Origin: Primula veris
Taxonomy: Eukaryota > Streptophyta > Magnoliopsida > Ericales > Primulaceae
DNA length: 64,000 nucleotides
Direction of reading: 5' to 3'
Assembly: GCA_963682055.1 (NCBI GenBank)
Contig: OY821744.1
Location: 33,828,967-33,892,966, forward strand
The notes under the pieces are model-generated. The model was not told the DNA's origin. It saw only the letters and a list, made by a program, of their open reading frames with translations, and ran no database searches. Both the position numbers and the translations under genes were made by a program. Below, in pieces: positions 12,137 through 25,472 of this stretch (positions are counted from its first letter, which is position 1; each line of letters starts with the position of its first letter).

Positions 12137-13771
12137 GACGTTTCTCAACTTGCAGCCCTGGAAGTACAAGAAAAGTACCGGTATTAATAAAATACTAAAA
12201 GGATTTCGATATGACAGAACAAGATATTCATTGTTCTATACAAACAAAATGAAAACAACTCCACCCAGGCCTCAACTGGAAATGAGAAACAATATAGACG
12301 AAGGTTACGTAAAATCATAAAACAAAGAATGCATATGGACCGAAACAGACATGTTTGCCTTTTTTACTTGCTCGTTAATTTTTAAGCTCGGATAGACTAA
12401 TATCATCCTTTGCTACAAAAGGGAAACCCCAAAATAGTGAAACTCTAGACAAAGAAATCCCATAAGTCCAAACCAGATACTACAGACCATACATATGCTA
12501 TTATCGCTGAAAAGTAATTTCTCTTTACAGAACACGAATAAACCTCCATAAACAAATCAAAGAATACTCCTTGCTATGCTAATTACCACTAGTTCTTCAA
12601 ATCAAATGTAAAAAAATTCTCCATACATGTCTTTTTTCTAGAATATGCTGCAAGAAACTACATGGCAACGAGGGGGAAAACATGAATTTCCATTTTATGT
12701 GCTGAAGTTTATACTTGTGGCCGTCCCATACAAAGAAAAAGATACAACCTAATATAAACCAATACATGCGACTTTCAAAAATGATAGCAACTATGTGTTA
12801 CGCATTGATGCAACAATGAAAGATTTGTAATTTCAAGAGACTAAAGTGCAGTTTTACTATTCTAGATAGTGAACCGTTACATACCGACAAAACAATCATG
12901 TTGATGTAGCATAACTCACACACATAGTTGACATCGTACGAATAAAATTTTGGGTTGTTGCAATTCGCAATTTTGTACACTAAACCATAGTTACCAGGAA
13001 ATTCGTTTCTCCTCCCAAAAAAAACCCCTTTCCGGCTTCCTATTATTTCTAGTGTAAATTTTAGTTTTTTTTTTCATTTTTTTCACTTTCAGTTTTCCGT
13101 TTGCCATTTCGTTTCTCCCTTACGTTTCCCTTCCTGTCAACTATGCACTAAACTATCAACCCCGCATTTTACAAAAATGTTACTTTTTTAATAAGGAAAA
13201 TTCAAAAAATATATAAAGAATGTATTTTGCAACCCCGTAAAATAACATTTTGTATTTAGCAGCCTGATAATAGAGATTCTGGCTCCGCCCCTGGTCCTAC
13301 GCATACCCCGCTCAAAACCAGAGTTCGATCATTAACATCTCCAAAGCGAGGGTTATTAATTATTATATTTTTAAAAAAAAAACTATCAACCCTAGAAACA
13401 TTCCTAATATTGGTTACTCATATATATGTTTCGCCACAATCGAATCAATTTCACATAATTGATCTCACAAATGAGATGAAAAACACAATTTTATTCAAAT
13501 TCCCCCCCACTCATTTTTTCTCGTATGGTCTACAAATTGTCAAAATTAGAAAATCCGTATGCAAATTGTAATAAACTGGAGAATCCGTAAACAAAACCGC
13601 AAATTTACACTAAAAATGAAAAAAAAAAAAACTAAATAAGTACACAGATTGTTGATAAACTGAATAAACTGGTATATAAAACGGAAAATTAAAACGCTAA
13701 ATAGAAACAGAGATTGTTAAAAACTGGTAGATACATACATACATATATATATAGATATATATATATAAAAA

Positions 13772-13812
<41 letters not shown>

Positions 13813-13968
13813 CTCACCAGTCAGCTGCCACGTCATCATTAAGTTGAACTATTGTAATTTGTTTAGTTATAAAACGGGTAAAAATAGCGTTAGTGGTCCT
13901 CGTAGTTTCAAAAATAAGTACTATTTGTCCCTATTATTTCATTTGATTAGCTTAAAAGTTAAAACATA
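12137..13968. other. Upstream region of the PP2C gene
   Basis: Holds the presumed 5' UTR and promoter of the PP2C gene. A splice-acceptor-like TTGTACTTCCAG on the minus strand ends near 12,158, only 22 bases before the start codon, suggesting a 5' UTR intron. No other coding region is supported. The 13,020-13,300 part has the T-rich runs and CGCCCCTG end seen in other dispersed repeats of the window. Confidence 0.4.
13732..13811. repeat. Compound (TACA)(TA)(GA) microsatellite
   Basis: A run of TACA units passes into two long TA tracts and then a GA tract of about ten repeats. It is a simple sequence repeat in intergenic DNA and is expected to vary in length. Confidence 0.9.
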
Positions 13969-14193
13969 CTCCCTCCGTTCCTATTAAATCGTCCTCTAGA
14001 AAAATACGTGCAATTTTGATCGGATTATAATCTGTATCAAATTTGTAGAAATAAAATTTAATCATATAATTCAACATTTTAACTATGTGATTAACTTTTG
14101 AAAAAATTCATTTTAACAGTTCTGATACAAATTCTTGGCCGGTCAAAATTGTATGTAATTTCGTAACGAACAATTAAATGGGGATGCAAGGAG
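13969..14193. mobile_element. Stowaway-like MITE, copy 2 (225 bp)
   Basis: Starts with CTCCCTCCGTTCCTATTAAA and ends with GGATGCAAGGAG, flanked by TA on both sides (13,967-13,968 and 14,194-14,195). The inner arms share the GTGCAATTTTGATCGG block and its complement with the other copies. It has no coding capacity. Confidence 0.85.
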
Positions 14194-14481
14194 TACTATA
14201 CTATAGATCTATTAATTGTATGTCTTTTTACAATTGGACAATGGAGGTTAATGACTACAACAAAGGTTATGATTCAGCTCTGACCGGAGTCAGTTAAGGC
14301 TTGAGCATTTGACAATAATTTGATTATTTATCTTTTACGAGTAACCCGTCTACTTCTTTTTTAAGTATATCCCGTCGACTGCTTTTTCGTTTTCAGATCC
14401 ATTCGGCTCTTAAAGATATGCTTACTAACTGTATATAAAATAGTAAATAAAAACTCATTTATATATGTCGTATCAGCCTCA

Positions 14482-14685
14482 AGTGGTCCATCTGCAAATA
14501 TATACATCATTGCCGTGTCGTAAATGTTGTTGTCGATATGTGATGCATTTGAGGATAACTCCTTTAGAATCAAGTTGAAATTAATACAACTAGTAGTCAG
14601 TTCTTGTTGTTACAGTGCGGAGGACGTCCATGTAGCTGAAGATGTTAAATTTCAGAAGATTGCATTGACGTGACATTACGTTTTA
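14482..14685 (+). pseudogene. Relic of PP2C exon 3 and adjoining intron, inverted
   Basis: The plus strand here matches the coding (minus) strand of the PP2C gene over intron 2 and exon 3 (about 10,535-10,765). Shared blocks include AGTGGTCCATCTGCAAATAT, TCTGATGCATTTGA-like and TTGAAATTAATA in the intron part, and GTCCATGTAGCTGAAGATGT, then TTAAATT, in the exon part. The exon relic has lost nine bases and soon meets a stop, and no other PP2C exons are recognisable beside it. It is probably the remnant of an inverted PP2C paralogue or of a gene-fragment transposition. It lies between the PP2C and ETO1-like genes. Confidence 0.8.
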
Positions 14686-15032
14686 TACATTATTCTTACG
14701 TTTTGTCGTCTTCATAATCACGTTTAGTGGCCTGATATATCAGTTCAGAGTAAAGATATAGCAGTTCATATGATGAGCATTAGAAATCCCCAGACAAACT
14801 AAACAGTATGTAGTATTCAATCACTATCAAAATTCTGAAATATAGATTACCAAAAGAGGGAGGACATTTTTAACAACTTGGGTATGATCACTAAATATAT
14901 AAACTTTGCTAAAATCACAGGATCAACATATTACAGAATCTATAGGATGACCAAAGAAAGTGAACGCTACACATGTAATACAAGTACATGAATCTCCCGA
15001 CAGTTTTTTTTACCATTTTTCTAGCGAAGGTT

Positions 15033-18000
15033 TCATGGCTCTAGACTGTTAACCCGCGTATGAAGCTCGAGCATCTCTTGATGAGTGGGGTCCACCGAGA
15101 GAGCCGCTCTACAGTCCCTTAGAGCCCCCAACACGTCACCAATATGCTCATGAAAAGCAGCTCTAAGGTGGAGAAGGTTAAGGTCCGGTTTGAATGAAAT
15201 AGCTCGAGATAGTTCCGCTATTGCTTCTTGCTCCTTGTGGTTGTCCATTAACACTGTAGGAAAACAAAAACAAAACATTCAATATCATCTAGTGGTGGAA
15301 GCAGGAAAATTTCAGGAATGTCGAAATTTAGATAAAAATAATAATGCCAATGGAAAATTTGGGGGGTCAAAACACTATTATAACAAATTATGCTGAACAT
15401 ATATTTTGCCAAATGAGTATTTTTATGTATAAGTGCGAGTGCGGTGGCATCCTACTGTCAGAAGGTAGTTCCTCCCCTCATCATCACTCATTTCGGAAAA
15501 CTCTGGTATGGGTATGTTGAGCAGTGAAGGAACTAGGTGGGTGACTGTTAAAGTAGAGGGGCATAACCCTCCATATTGACCAAAACACAGCAAAAAAATG
15601 ATTTTTAACCAAGTCTTCTACCTAAAACTTTCCGTTATACAGTTAACCCCAACAGTGACAAAAAATCCCAATCTTAGTTTGTCACTAGTGTAAAGTTTCC
15701 AGTGGACCAACCAATACTATATACACGATTTATGCAGAGGCCCGGGAAGGGACACGCTTTCATGTACAAGTCACATTACTGAGTTTACAAATTTGTGCAT
15801 ACTCCTCAACACTGAACATGCACCTGACAAGAAAAAAACGAGGGTCCATTGCAGTAATGGTCCTATCAGTTTTTCATCCAAGTATTTATTCGTTCCAGTT
15901 ATATCAATTGAAGAACGTTACTTATTTGGTCAATATATGAACAGAAAGCGATGTCTGGTTACGGTAAATTGGTACTTCCGCAACCATTTATGTTACTATG
16001 ATCTTCTCTTTTAGCACGTTAGGGTTGTCAATAATAAGGAAACCTTTCTACAACGGTGTAACATATTACCAAAACCATGATTCCATATGGAACATATAGT
16101 CATACTTAATAGACAGGTGTAAAAGAAGTAACTAAAGGAGAATTTTCCCTAACCTGCAGCTCGATATCTATAAGGATAAACGCGAAGAGGATCCAAACGA
16201 GTGACCATTTCTAAATCCGCCTTAGCAAGCTCACGTTCACAATATTCTGACCTTTTCTCATAAGCAGAAGCGTTATTCTTTGCCTTTTCAACAAGTTTAG
16301 TCATCTCCTCACATGCAGCTTTTTTGTCGTTTCTAAGGTAATAAACTCTCGCAAGACCTTGGTGGGCCCTTGTGTGTCGGATTTTCAACGCGTTTATGTA
16401 GCAATCAGCTGCTAAGTCCAAGTTCTCACAGTCCACGTAAACACTTCCGAGATTGTTCAGTGCCTGAGAGGTTCATATAGACCATCAGGATTTTTTTGGC
16501 TTCTAATTGTAAACAAACATACTTATGAGCTATCTATGTCATATTGCCACCAGATCAGAAACCACATATGGTCAGTCCTGACACAACTTTTTTTTGATAT
16601 CTGAAAAAGCATGTGGTACCAATCTGGTTAATGATCTGGTAGCCAGCCAGTATGGCTACCTAACATTACTCCATAATTACGTATATGCATAATGAGGTGG
16701 CAAAGACAAAATTGGAATTTCAAGTGGCAGTTTGGTAGTTGTGAGATGATTTTATGTGTTTCGTTTCTTTTAGAAATGTGTCGATGAAAGAGTGACAACA
16801 TAATTATGTACAACGCCACTTTTTAAGATAAAAGAGTTCTTACTCCTTATGTGTTCAAGCAAAGATAACTCAATTGCTGATGTTTTGAATAACAATAGTA
16901 AAAAGTAAAAACTGAAAATGCGTTTAATGAAGGGGACTGAGAACCGACGTGAAGAAATTAATGAAAGAATTTTTACATTGTTCCCTGCTCTCTGTTTTCA
17001 GTATTGCAAACTAACGAGTATGATATAAGTTTGTTTTTCTTTTCTTTTTTTGGCTTTGTTAATTGTCGTTTTATAAAAACAATAAATGCAAACTAACGAA
17101 TTTGTGTTTTGAAAAACGCAGAACAGGCTACAAAACACGAAACTTATGAAAATGGCTTTGAGTTCTGGATTTAAATACATGCTACCCAATGAATCTAAAT
17201 ACAGATTAGTTCCCAAGAAACTTTACTGGGAAATAAAAATAAAGAGAAGTCATTTTTCTGGGTTCTTTTTGGTACGAAACACCTCAGTAAACGAAAAAAA
17301 GAAGAGTAAAAACACCTCAGTAAACGAAAAAAAGGAGAGTACGACCGAGTTTAAAAATAGAACTAGAAATGACTCAAACAGGTATTACTTTAAGAGCATC
17401 TCCATGAGATTCAACACTGTTACTTACACAGATCTGTACACAGATTTGAAGACCCCTAGAATATAAAACAATCAATATGTATTAAGTTATGTGGGACCCA
17501 CAAATCTGTCTAGATATGTGTATAAAACATGTTCTAATGGGATGACCCACAACCTGCCATTACAGAGGGGGAGAGAAAAAAGCACACCTGACCCTTCCGC
17601 AACCGATCCGATGGGCATTTCAACGCATCTTCAAGAAGCGATATAACAGTGGTCGAAGAAGACGGGTCTTGGCTAGAGTCAGCCAACGCATACGCTTTCA
17701 AGAAAAAAGCCTCGAAAGATCTTTTAAGTTTAATAGATTCCTCGGCCTTTTTTAGGCCTTCCTCAAAATGACCTGTATCGTATAATATCCACCCCTCGTA
17801 AACTAATCGTTCATAATCACAAGACGCGTGTTGGCGGGCTAATTGTAGACTTCGCATGGCTGCTTCTGGACAGTTTAATCTGATCAAAGATTAATCAAGA
17901 AAGTAAGATAGTTTAATAAAACTCAACAGTTTAAAATTTTAAAAACAAATTGAAATTTGGGATGCATCTCATTCATTGCAGAAAAAGATGAAGGAATAAA

Positions 18001-20952
18001 TTATTTTTTTGTTGAAAGAAGTAAACTTTGTAATGACCAGTGAGCATGCCTATGTTCAAATATAATCATACAACTGATAGAAGAAGAGGAGAAAAAAAGT
18101 ATCCAGCTTTTTAGTAAGCCAACAATTATCCTTTTTTATCACAACTTTTCTGTTTATTTTCCCTGGCTAACGCGGAACTTTTTAAGGATGGGAACATTAT
18201 TAATAGCAACATGATGAATATTAGGTTTAGGTTTTTGGTTGCCTTATATGAGTATAAATGTATTGAAATATAAAACACACACACACACACACACGCACAT
18301 ATAACAATAAACATGAGGTGACGAGGGAAACACTTAAAAATATAAGCGAGAGAAACCATGGATCCAATAATATTTGTCGATTTTGATTGAAAGGACAAAA
18401 ATGAATATATAAGCGTGCATTGAGCATCCCTACGTCAAACTGAAACATCCAATAGAAGTTATGGTATCCATTCCAAACTGATCAAACAATAATAATGCTT
18501 TTTCACATAGATATTTAGATATTTTTAAAAACATTATAGGAATGTTATTTTTATATTTTTAAGAGTATATCAGCGATGCACATAACACAAAGAAGATAGT
18601 TATCCATCACACGATTTCGAGTAACAAAAAATTGCTAAATGGTTAGAAACATAATCAAATTAATTAAACATACCTCAGCAGAAGCAGCGATTGCCTAAAA
18701 TATAGAACTCCCTTAGCCGCATCAGACTCGAGCATCTGGTAAATTACTGATAATGACCCTATATCATCAACAGAAGACCATTTATCATATAGCTCTAACC
18801 AACAATCCCCTTTATTTGGATTCTCAACATGCTCACCAACAAGCATGCGCAACTGCGTACACGCAACTTTTCCCTCAAACATACGGTAACTTGGCGAAAG
18901 CGTAAGTATCGCTTGAAGATCACAAAGGGCAGCATTGTAACTTTCCAACGATAAATAGATACAGCACCTTAGTTCCAAACACTCTAAGGCTAGTTTAAAC
19001 CCGAGTACCCGATTGACTTCTTCAAGGGCAGATTCAACATTTTGCTTTTTCATGAAATACGCTGCACGATACATGTAAGGGTAAGTAAGTGTCGGATCCA
19101 ACTCAGTTGCTTTTTCCAAATCTTTCATCTTTTTATCTCCATCACAGTATAAAGATCTCTCTTGGTACATCCACCCAAGAGGATTAACACTTGAAATAAC
19201 AGAATTAAGATTTTCATACGATTTTTGTTTATGACCTTTTATATAATTCAATCTAGCCAAACCAACGATTGAATAAGTGTGACCTTGTTTAAATCCTTTC
19301 TCAAAAAGCATTTTAGCTTCTATATTCTCTTTTCTCAATAATCGTACACACCCCAATTGATGATAAGCTATAACTCTTTCTCGATCATTTTCTGCACTTT
19401 CTATCAATTTTTCCAAAAAAAGCACTGATATATCTGATCGAGGGTCTAATCTCATCGCAACTTCACTTAATAAGCAGTAAAGAGAAAAAGAGGCTTTACC
19501 CACCATGATAAATAGATGTTGCTTAGTAGCATGTCCTAGTAGTTGAACAACTTTTTTATCGCTAATAGACTCGGGTAATTCTTGTAAAAACACTTGTAAA
19601 CAGGACGAGGCTAAAATTGGAGAATTCTCTTCAAGAGCATATTCAATTAGTTCAAGGGCATTTCCACTAGACGAAATAAAAGAAGCTAGTTTCCGATCAC
19701 AAGCGTCTTTTAGCCTTTCGCAACAAAATTTGTTGGCAAACACTAAAATCTCTAGTAGTAGCTCGGGGGAAACTTTGTTAAAATGACCCATTACTGTGAA
19801 CTCATTGATTAGCCTCATACCTATCGGAGAAATATTGTTCTTCGAAAAATCAATTGTCTGGGAACTCGATTCTCTAAAACAGCCGTTTAGCATGGCATTA
19901 AACGGCTCAGATAAACAAGAAATTTTATGCCTATCACATTCTATTTCTTCATCTCCGATTATAAAAAACACGGAATTTGATCTCCGAGACGTATTCATAG
20001 CCTTATTTGAAACCGCATCTACATTGATAGGGACCTCAGAAGCTATATTTATAGGTCCAAATTCCTTAGCATTTTTACCACAAGATTTAAGTAAATGACA
20101 AATTATCTCTTTGCCTTGTCTCTCATACTTTAACCAAGCTGCAAAAATAACTTTTTCATGGATGGAAATTGCGTTCGTATAAGCCAAACGAAGGCTTCTT
20201 TGCATCAATTTCAGTTCCCCAAGGCCCTTAAAGACGTGAAATTGCAACAAATATAAACTCGATCTCTCGTGTGGTTGGCAAGATTCGAGTTCCTCGTGTA
20301 TTCGAGATAAAACCTCGACATAATCGACAGGCTTAAATAATGGAAGAACTTGTGGTTCAGGGACTTTAATAAATGATTCTCTGCATTTATAGGAAATTGC
20401 AATATGCACTCATTACAACAGAAGAAAAACAAGCAACAAAACTAGGTTCACAACATTGAAACTCTAAATCATGCTCCCTATATCAAATCCTAGGTGACGG
20501 TGACTGAAAATAAGTTATCGCAAACTCATGGGATTTTTGGTTGCAGGTTTTAAGAAAGAAAGCTAGATTAATTTATCGGGGTACCATATGAAAAAGCTAT
20601 GTTCATCTAGCTTATAAACCAAATAACTTCATCTTCATGCTGGTCAACCAAATGTAATACAAAATTTAAGCAAAAAAACCGAGCTTAGAAGCTACAACCA
20701 AACACAGCCTCAACGAATAAAGTTAGCAAAATTCTTACTTTTCAAAGAGTATGAGTTTAAAAATTGTGAATTGAACAAGACCTAAAAGCAAGTCTTTATG
20801 TGTATTTACTCAAAGAGAAGGGCTTACATTGAAGATGACGATTCGGACGAGGAACTAGAATGCTTTCCCCTTTCAACTTGAAGCCATGATTGCGGATTTA
20901 GAGCATTAAATTGAGATTCTTTACATGAATCAGAGGAGGAAAACACCCTCAT
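15033..20952 (-). CDS. EOL1: ETO1-like protein (EOL1 type), BTB/TPR adaptor
   Basis: The ETO1/EOL family are substrate adaptors of CUL3 ubiquitin ligases that bind type-2 ACC synthases and target them for degradation, restraining ethylene production. Minus-strand exons are 20952-20828, 20380-18674, 17879-17588, 16463-16154 and 15253-15033, with phases closing to give 884 aa, the usual family length. The N-terminus MRVFSSSDSCKESQ and the NPQSWLQVERGKHSSSS segment, then IKVPEPQVLP and KPVDYVEVLSRIHEELESC, are diagnostic. A BTB domain spans about 175-275 (VFFIIGDEEIECDRHKISCL). TPR repeats fill about 380-884, ending LSVDPTHQEMLELHTRVNSL. All exons look intact. A 5' UTR intron is likely at 21,269-21,014 (AAG/GTTTGT to GTGTAG). 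The short Ser-rich N-terminus fits EOL1 better than ETO1, and the SULTR3 and NET1 genes nearby support this. Confidence 0.93.
17280..17343. repeat. 32-bp tandem duplication in EOL1 intron 3
   Basis: An AACACCTCAGTAAACGAAAA block occurs at about 17,278 and again at about 17,310, each followed by a similar A/G-rich tail. It is a two-copy direct repeat inside the intron between exons 3 and 4. Confidence 0.85.
17394..17545. mobile_element. Possible hAT-like MITE in EOL1 intron 3
   Basis: The left end GAGCATCTCCATGAG resembles the common GAGCATCTCCA terminus of plant hAT-type MITEs, and the right side contains GTTCTAATGGGATG as a diverged complement. Inside are paired CAGATCTGTACACAGATTTG and CAAATCTGTCTAGATATGTG blocks, giving a hairpin. 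Target duplications are not clear. Confidence 0.45.
20536..20704. mobile_element. Possible hairpin MITE in EOL1 intron 1
   Basis: GGTTGCAGGTTTTAAG with AAAGCT on the left is mirrored by AGCTTAGAAGCTACAACC on the right, so the ends can fold together. The central part contains paired AAGCT/AGCTT blocks. I could not define a target-site duplication, so this is a tentative call. Confidence 0.4.
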
Positions 20953-21269
20953 AGGACATAAGAGGTTAAAAAAGTCCCAAATCTCCACAGTAGCCAGATG
21001 GGATTCAACACAACTACACGAAAATCAACGGAATCGAAAACGAAAACCAAACTTTACTCTCTTAATTTTTGCAAAAACCACTTCCCCTAAGCGTAAGAGC
21101 TCTTTTCACATCACCTAATAAAATAAAATAAAAACCCAAGGATCCCCAACTCTCAAGATTGGATTTTTATCTTATCCCAACAAACAAATTCACAGTTTAT
21201 GAAATCAGAATCATTTAAATCAAGGGTTTAATTTAAGGTTTTTCTATCATAAAAGAAAGGGGAACAAAC

Positions 21270-24200
21270 CTTGGAATTTGAAATCCAATAGCTTTTTTGC
21301 CAAAAATTGCCAATTAAGTTTAAGCTAATGTACAATATAACAAAAAAAAACCCCAAGATAAGTAGTTTTATGATCTTTACCAAATCCAAATAAGAAACCC
21401 AAAAAATGGAATAACAACAAAAGTGATTACAAAACCCAAAAAAGACAAAAAAACTGAACCCAACCCACTATTTTTTTCTCATTTGGGTAATATAATAAGA
21501 TTCTCAAATTTTAAAAAAAGTTGAGTCTTTTACTTTCACTTTATCTCTCTCTCTCTATGGGTTTGGTAAAAGGCAAAGTTTCCCACTTTTTTTTTTTTTT
21601 TTTTTCAATTTTTTATCCCACTAAGCAAAGGGGATTGCAGCTCACTCATTACTGCCATTTTAATTATTATAAATATTATTTTTATTTCAAATTTTGGGTT
21701 AGCTGAGACAAGAAACTTATTCTTTATAGAAATCGGTGAAAAGTGTTTATGAATTAGATAACAGACATGATTACTATAAATTAAATTAAATTAAATTAAA
21801 TTAAATTAAATTAAATAAAAGTGAGTGGTTAAATATTGTTTTATTACATCTCTGGTGGTAATTTGGTAATGTATTTTATATATTTTAACTAACCGTTTAT
21901 ATTTACATAAAAATTACAGGTTGATTATTAATTTACTTATAATAACCATACATTAATTTTTTTTATTTGTTTATTATCATTTAATAATGATAACAATATT
22001 ACAACAATAAAAATGTGGACCACGTGATATTAATTATTATTATATTCACCAATGGAATCGTATATATTTGTCGGTTAATTTTGTGTTTCCTGACATTTAG
22101 GGAATTTATAGAGCTTCTGATGCATGACACTTTTTATACCATAATAATCAAATTTTAGAAAAAAATATGTTTTGAGTTAGTAGATGCGGATGTTCTAAAC
22201 TGTAGAATACTGTATATCGGAAATTAGTTTATAAAAAAATCAGAGTTTTTAACCACACTATTTTGTAAAAAAATCACCAACAATAATAGGAGGATTTAGT
22301 TATGTTTTTGTTCATTCGAAAAACGATTTATTTATCTAAACAAAAGCATCACACCACTATGTTTTGTGCGTCACTTTTGTATTTGTATGTGAACTTATGT
22401 TCCCCAATATTGTGTGATGTATGACGTTTAGTAAACTTATTCTCTCGATCTTATGTGTGATATTGTGTCCGTCGATCATATGTGATATTATATCCCTTGA
22501 TCATGTGTGAAATTGTACCCCAATCATATATGTGCTCGATTTTATTTTATTTCGTCTGGTTTTGAACGAATTCCTTTATTTTTTCGGTTTTCCATTTTTT
22601 TTTTTTAATTTTCCATTTTTTTATATTTTTATTCCTTTATTTTGAATTTTCATTCGTGATCATGCGCTCTTCGGTCATGTATGGTCTTGTTATTATGTGT
22701 GATCTTTTTTGTACTCCCCTGTATAAGATGTATCTATAAACAATAAATTGATTCAATAGGGAAGTTGTAACAATAACAATAAAGAACAACGTATACAAAG
22801 AGTTTAAACGTATAATTAAAAAACATAATATATAGTTTCGAAAAGTATAGGGTAAAAACAACAACGAGAATGGAATGGCAATTCGTCAAATACCACACTC
22901 CATAAATGTACAATATAATCAAAATAAATGCGTTTACGCTATATCTTTATCTTTCCGTATTTTATCCTTTCAAGTAACTTCCTTTCATAGAATTTCCCTT
23001 TATAAATATTAAGTAAAAGTTAAACAAACGTTGCGTGTAAAATGCGTAATGACATAAATTTTGTAAAATATTTTATTTTTAACATAATATTCATATTTGA
23101 TATCATTTAATGTAGTTATGCGAGTTAAAACGAATTGTTAATTAATTTATGCTATATCTGTAATTAGAAAAATATACTAAGTACAACGTGTTAATTAATT
23201 AGATTAGGTATATTGATAATTATTAAAAAAAAGTTAGGGTATTTTTGAAAAAAATTGCAAAATTTGGGAGCATCAACTTTTCTTGAGTTTGCTTATATTA
23301 ATAGTATGATGTACACAAACAAGTAACCAGTGTGTCCGAGTGTCTCTTTGTAACCGTCATCTTATTTGATTGTTTATGCTACAGTCACCTTAACCACCGT
23401 TATATTATAAAATGGATGGTTCGATAATATTTTTTAATAACTAATTTATTTTTTCTATTTTCAATAAATTATAATTCGATAAATTAAAAACAAATTGTAC
23501 AACACGCTAAAAACTCAAATAAAAATATAAAACCCTATGTGGGCCTACCTTAAACTTAAATATTAATCAAAAATTAATTTTTTTTAATCCATTTGACACA
23601 TTTTTATGCAAACGAGTTGTGAACCAGTCATATAAGGTGACTGTTCCCTAGTAATTTACGGTGTCCAATTCTGTTTTAAAGTCTTTACTAATTACCAGTA
23701 TGTAGGAATATTAGTTTTGTTACATATTGGATAATTATAATCAATTGGCCATGTACACAACATAGCTAAGGTAATAAGCAACACATACATTTGGAACTAG
23801 TTAAACTTACTTAGCCCAAAGGTAGAAATAATTACTACTCAGTAAAGAGGGTTAAATTTTTTTAACAAGTTAGGTAGAAATAATTACTACTCAGTAAAGA
23901 GGGTCGATAATTTTTTTAACAAATTAAGATACTAATCTATTTTTGAATTATTTTACATAAAAATAGATACATATAAAAAAAAAAACTTTATTAAGAAAAT
24001 ATTCTGCATAATTGGTCGGACTTAAAACGTGTTATAAAATAATATCATTTTTACCTAGCAAGAGTACTAGGGCCAACCGTAGTTTTATTATTATAAATAC
24101 AAGTTCGTTCCACGGAGACAATGTTAATTTGTTTTTAATTAAACTAAAACTAAACTAACAAGCAAGGATAGTTTATAAAATGAAACAAGGCATGTCAAGC

Positions 24201-25100
24201 CTTGTTAAAGCGATTAACTAGCAATTATGCGATTAACTACGCAATAAATTAAAACGAATTAAAATAAAGGGATAGATGCTACTTGTGAAGTAAATCGCAA
24301 GCAAGAAAGAAGATGAACAAGCTCAATAGGGTGACAAGGGACCAAAACTCTTCAAGTTGAAAGAAAAATATAAGAAAAATACTTAAGTAGAAAGAAATAT
24401 TTTTAGAGAGAAGGAAGAAGGAAAAAAAATATATAAAAAATGCCTATCGTTAATGAGAACAGCCTACAAAATTATTGTAGGCTTTAGGTATTTATACAAG
24501 TCAGCTCAGAAATTGCAGAACCTAAACCCTAATATTCCCTTATTCGAATCAGAGTTGTCTGATTCGGATAAGACTCTGTTTGTCCAATCAGACTACAACA
24601 CATCACTAAATTATGGCGGCGTAAGATCTCTGATCCGGATAAAAAAGTCTGATTCGAATTAGCTGGCGGAGAACTGAATTTTATTTCCTTTTTGGTTAGA
24701 TCTTTTGCTTGTTCTCCGATTACCAAATTTAACTTTGATATTGTCTTCTTTTAAGTTCTTTGCTTCTCCAACTTGTAAATTGAGTCATTTCATTTCATTT
24801 ATTCACATATTTGCACCTAAAAAGGGCAATTTTCACACATAATAGATAAATGGTCTCATAAATACTAAAAAAAACAACCAAATGATATAATCATACCTAT
24901 TTTCGCTATAAAAAGTCGGTTTTAATACTATAAATAAGGCCGAAAAATGACATATTTTAGGCCGAATCAATAATTAAGCTTCTTTGACATCATTATCATT
25001 ATAGGTACAAACTGAGATGCTACCGCACCAACAATGGGAAAAACACCTGCATCCTTGTCAAAATACAAACTAGACGTTATTTCCTTCGCTTACTCGTAAG
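21270..25100. other. Repeat-rich intergenic DNA, no supported gene
   Basis: Upstream of the EOL1 gene there is a GA/CT tract and a long poly-T near 21,585-21,605 and an (AAATT)n microsatellite near 21,778-21,818. About 22,380-22,530 has degenerate units of GATCATGTGTGATATTGT. A direct repeat of about 32 bases (GGTAGAAATAATTACTACTC plus 12 more) lies at 23,822 and 23,875. About 23,500-23,650 is related to SULTR3 intron 5 (48,700-48,830). ATTCGAATCAGA at 24,542 is mirrored by TCTGATTCGAAT at 24,648. No coding region with recognisable motifs is present. Confidence 0.5.
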
Positions 25101-25129
25101 CCACACTTTTCTCTACTTTTTTTCACGAT

Positions 25130-25472
25130 CTATTTTTGTAAGTGGGGCCGGAAGGACCATAGATTTATTTTCCATCCACAACTCCCTGAAGAGGACCCAA
25201 AAGATCTTGAATGGTGATATGGCCGTGACTGTCGAGAATTAGCAGGAATAGAATTAGATTCAGATTCAGCACGTCTTTGTACAACTTTGATCATTTTTTC
25301 ATCTCTTGATAAATTAACACAAAATTTTATACCAAAATGGGCTATGTGAAGACACCAGAGAGACATTTATATCTAGGACCAAATAAAAGACGTCGGAACT
25401 GACCTCCAAGAAGTACTGTGTTATCATCACGGAATGTTGATTCATTTGTAGTGCAGATATGTGTTATACTGT
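25130..25472 (-). pseudogene. Exon-like stretches of an unrecognised gene or relic
   Basis: On the minus strand, 25472-25405 reads ITHICTTNESTFRDDNTVLL behind an acceptor (ATAACAG) and before a donor (GGAG/GTCAG). A second stretch, about 25299-25130, reads DEKMIKVVQRRAESESNS, then a Ser/His-rich SRPYHHSRSFGSSSGS and ends LWSFRPHLQK-stop; joining the two keeps frame. I do not recognise the protein. No start or upstream exons can be joined with confidence, so this may be the 3' end of a gene, a decayed gene or chance. Confidence 0.3.
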
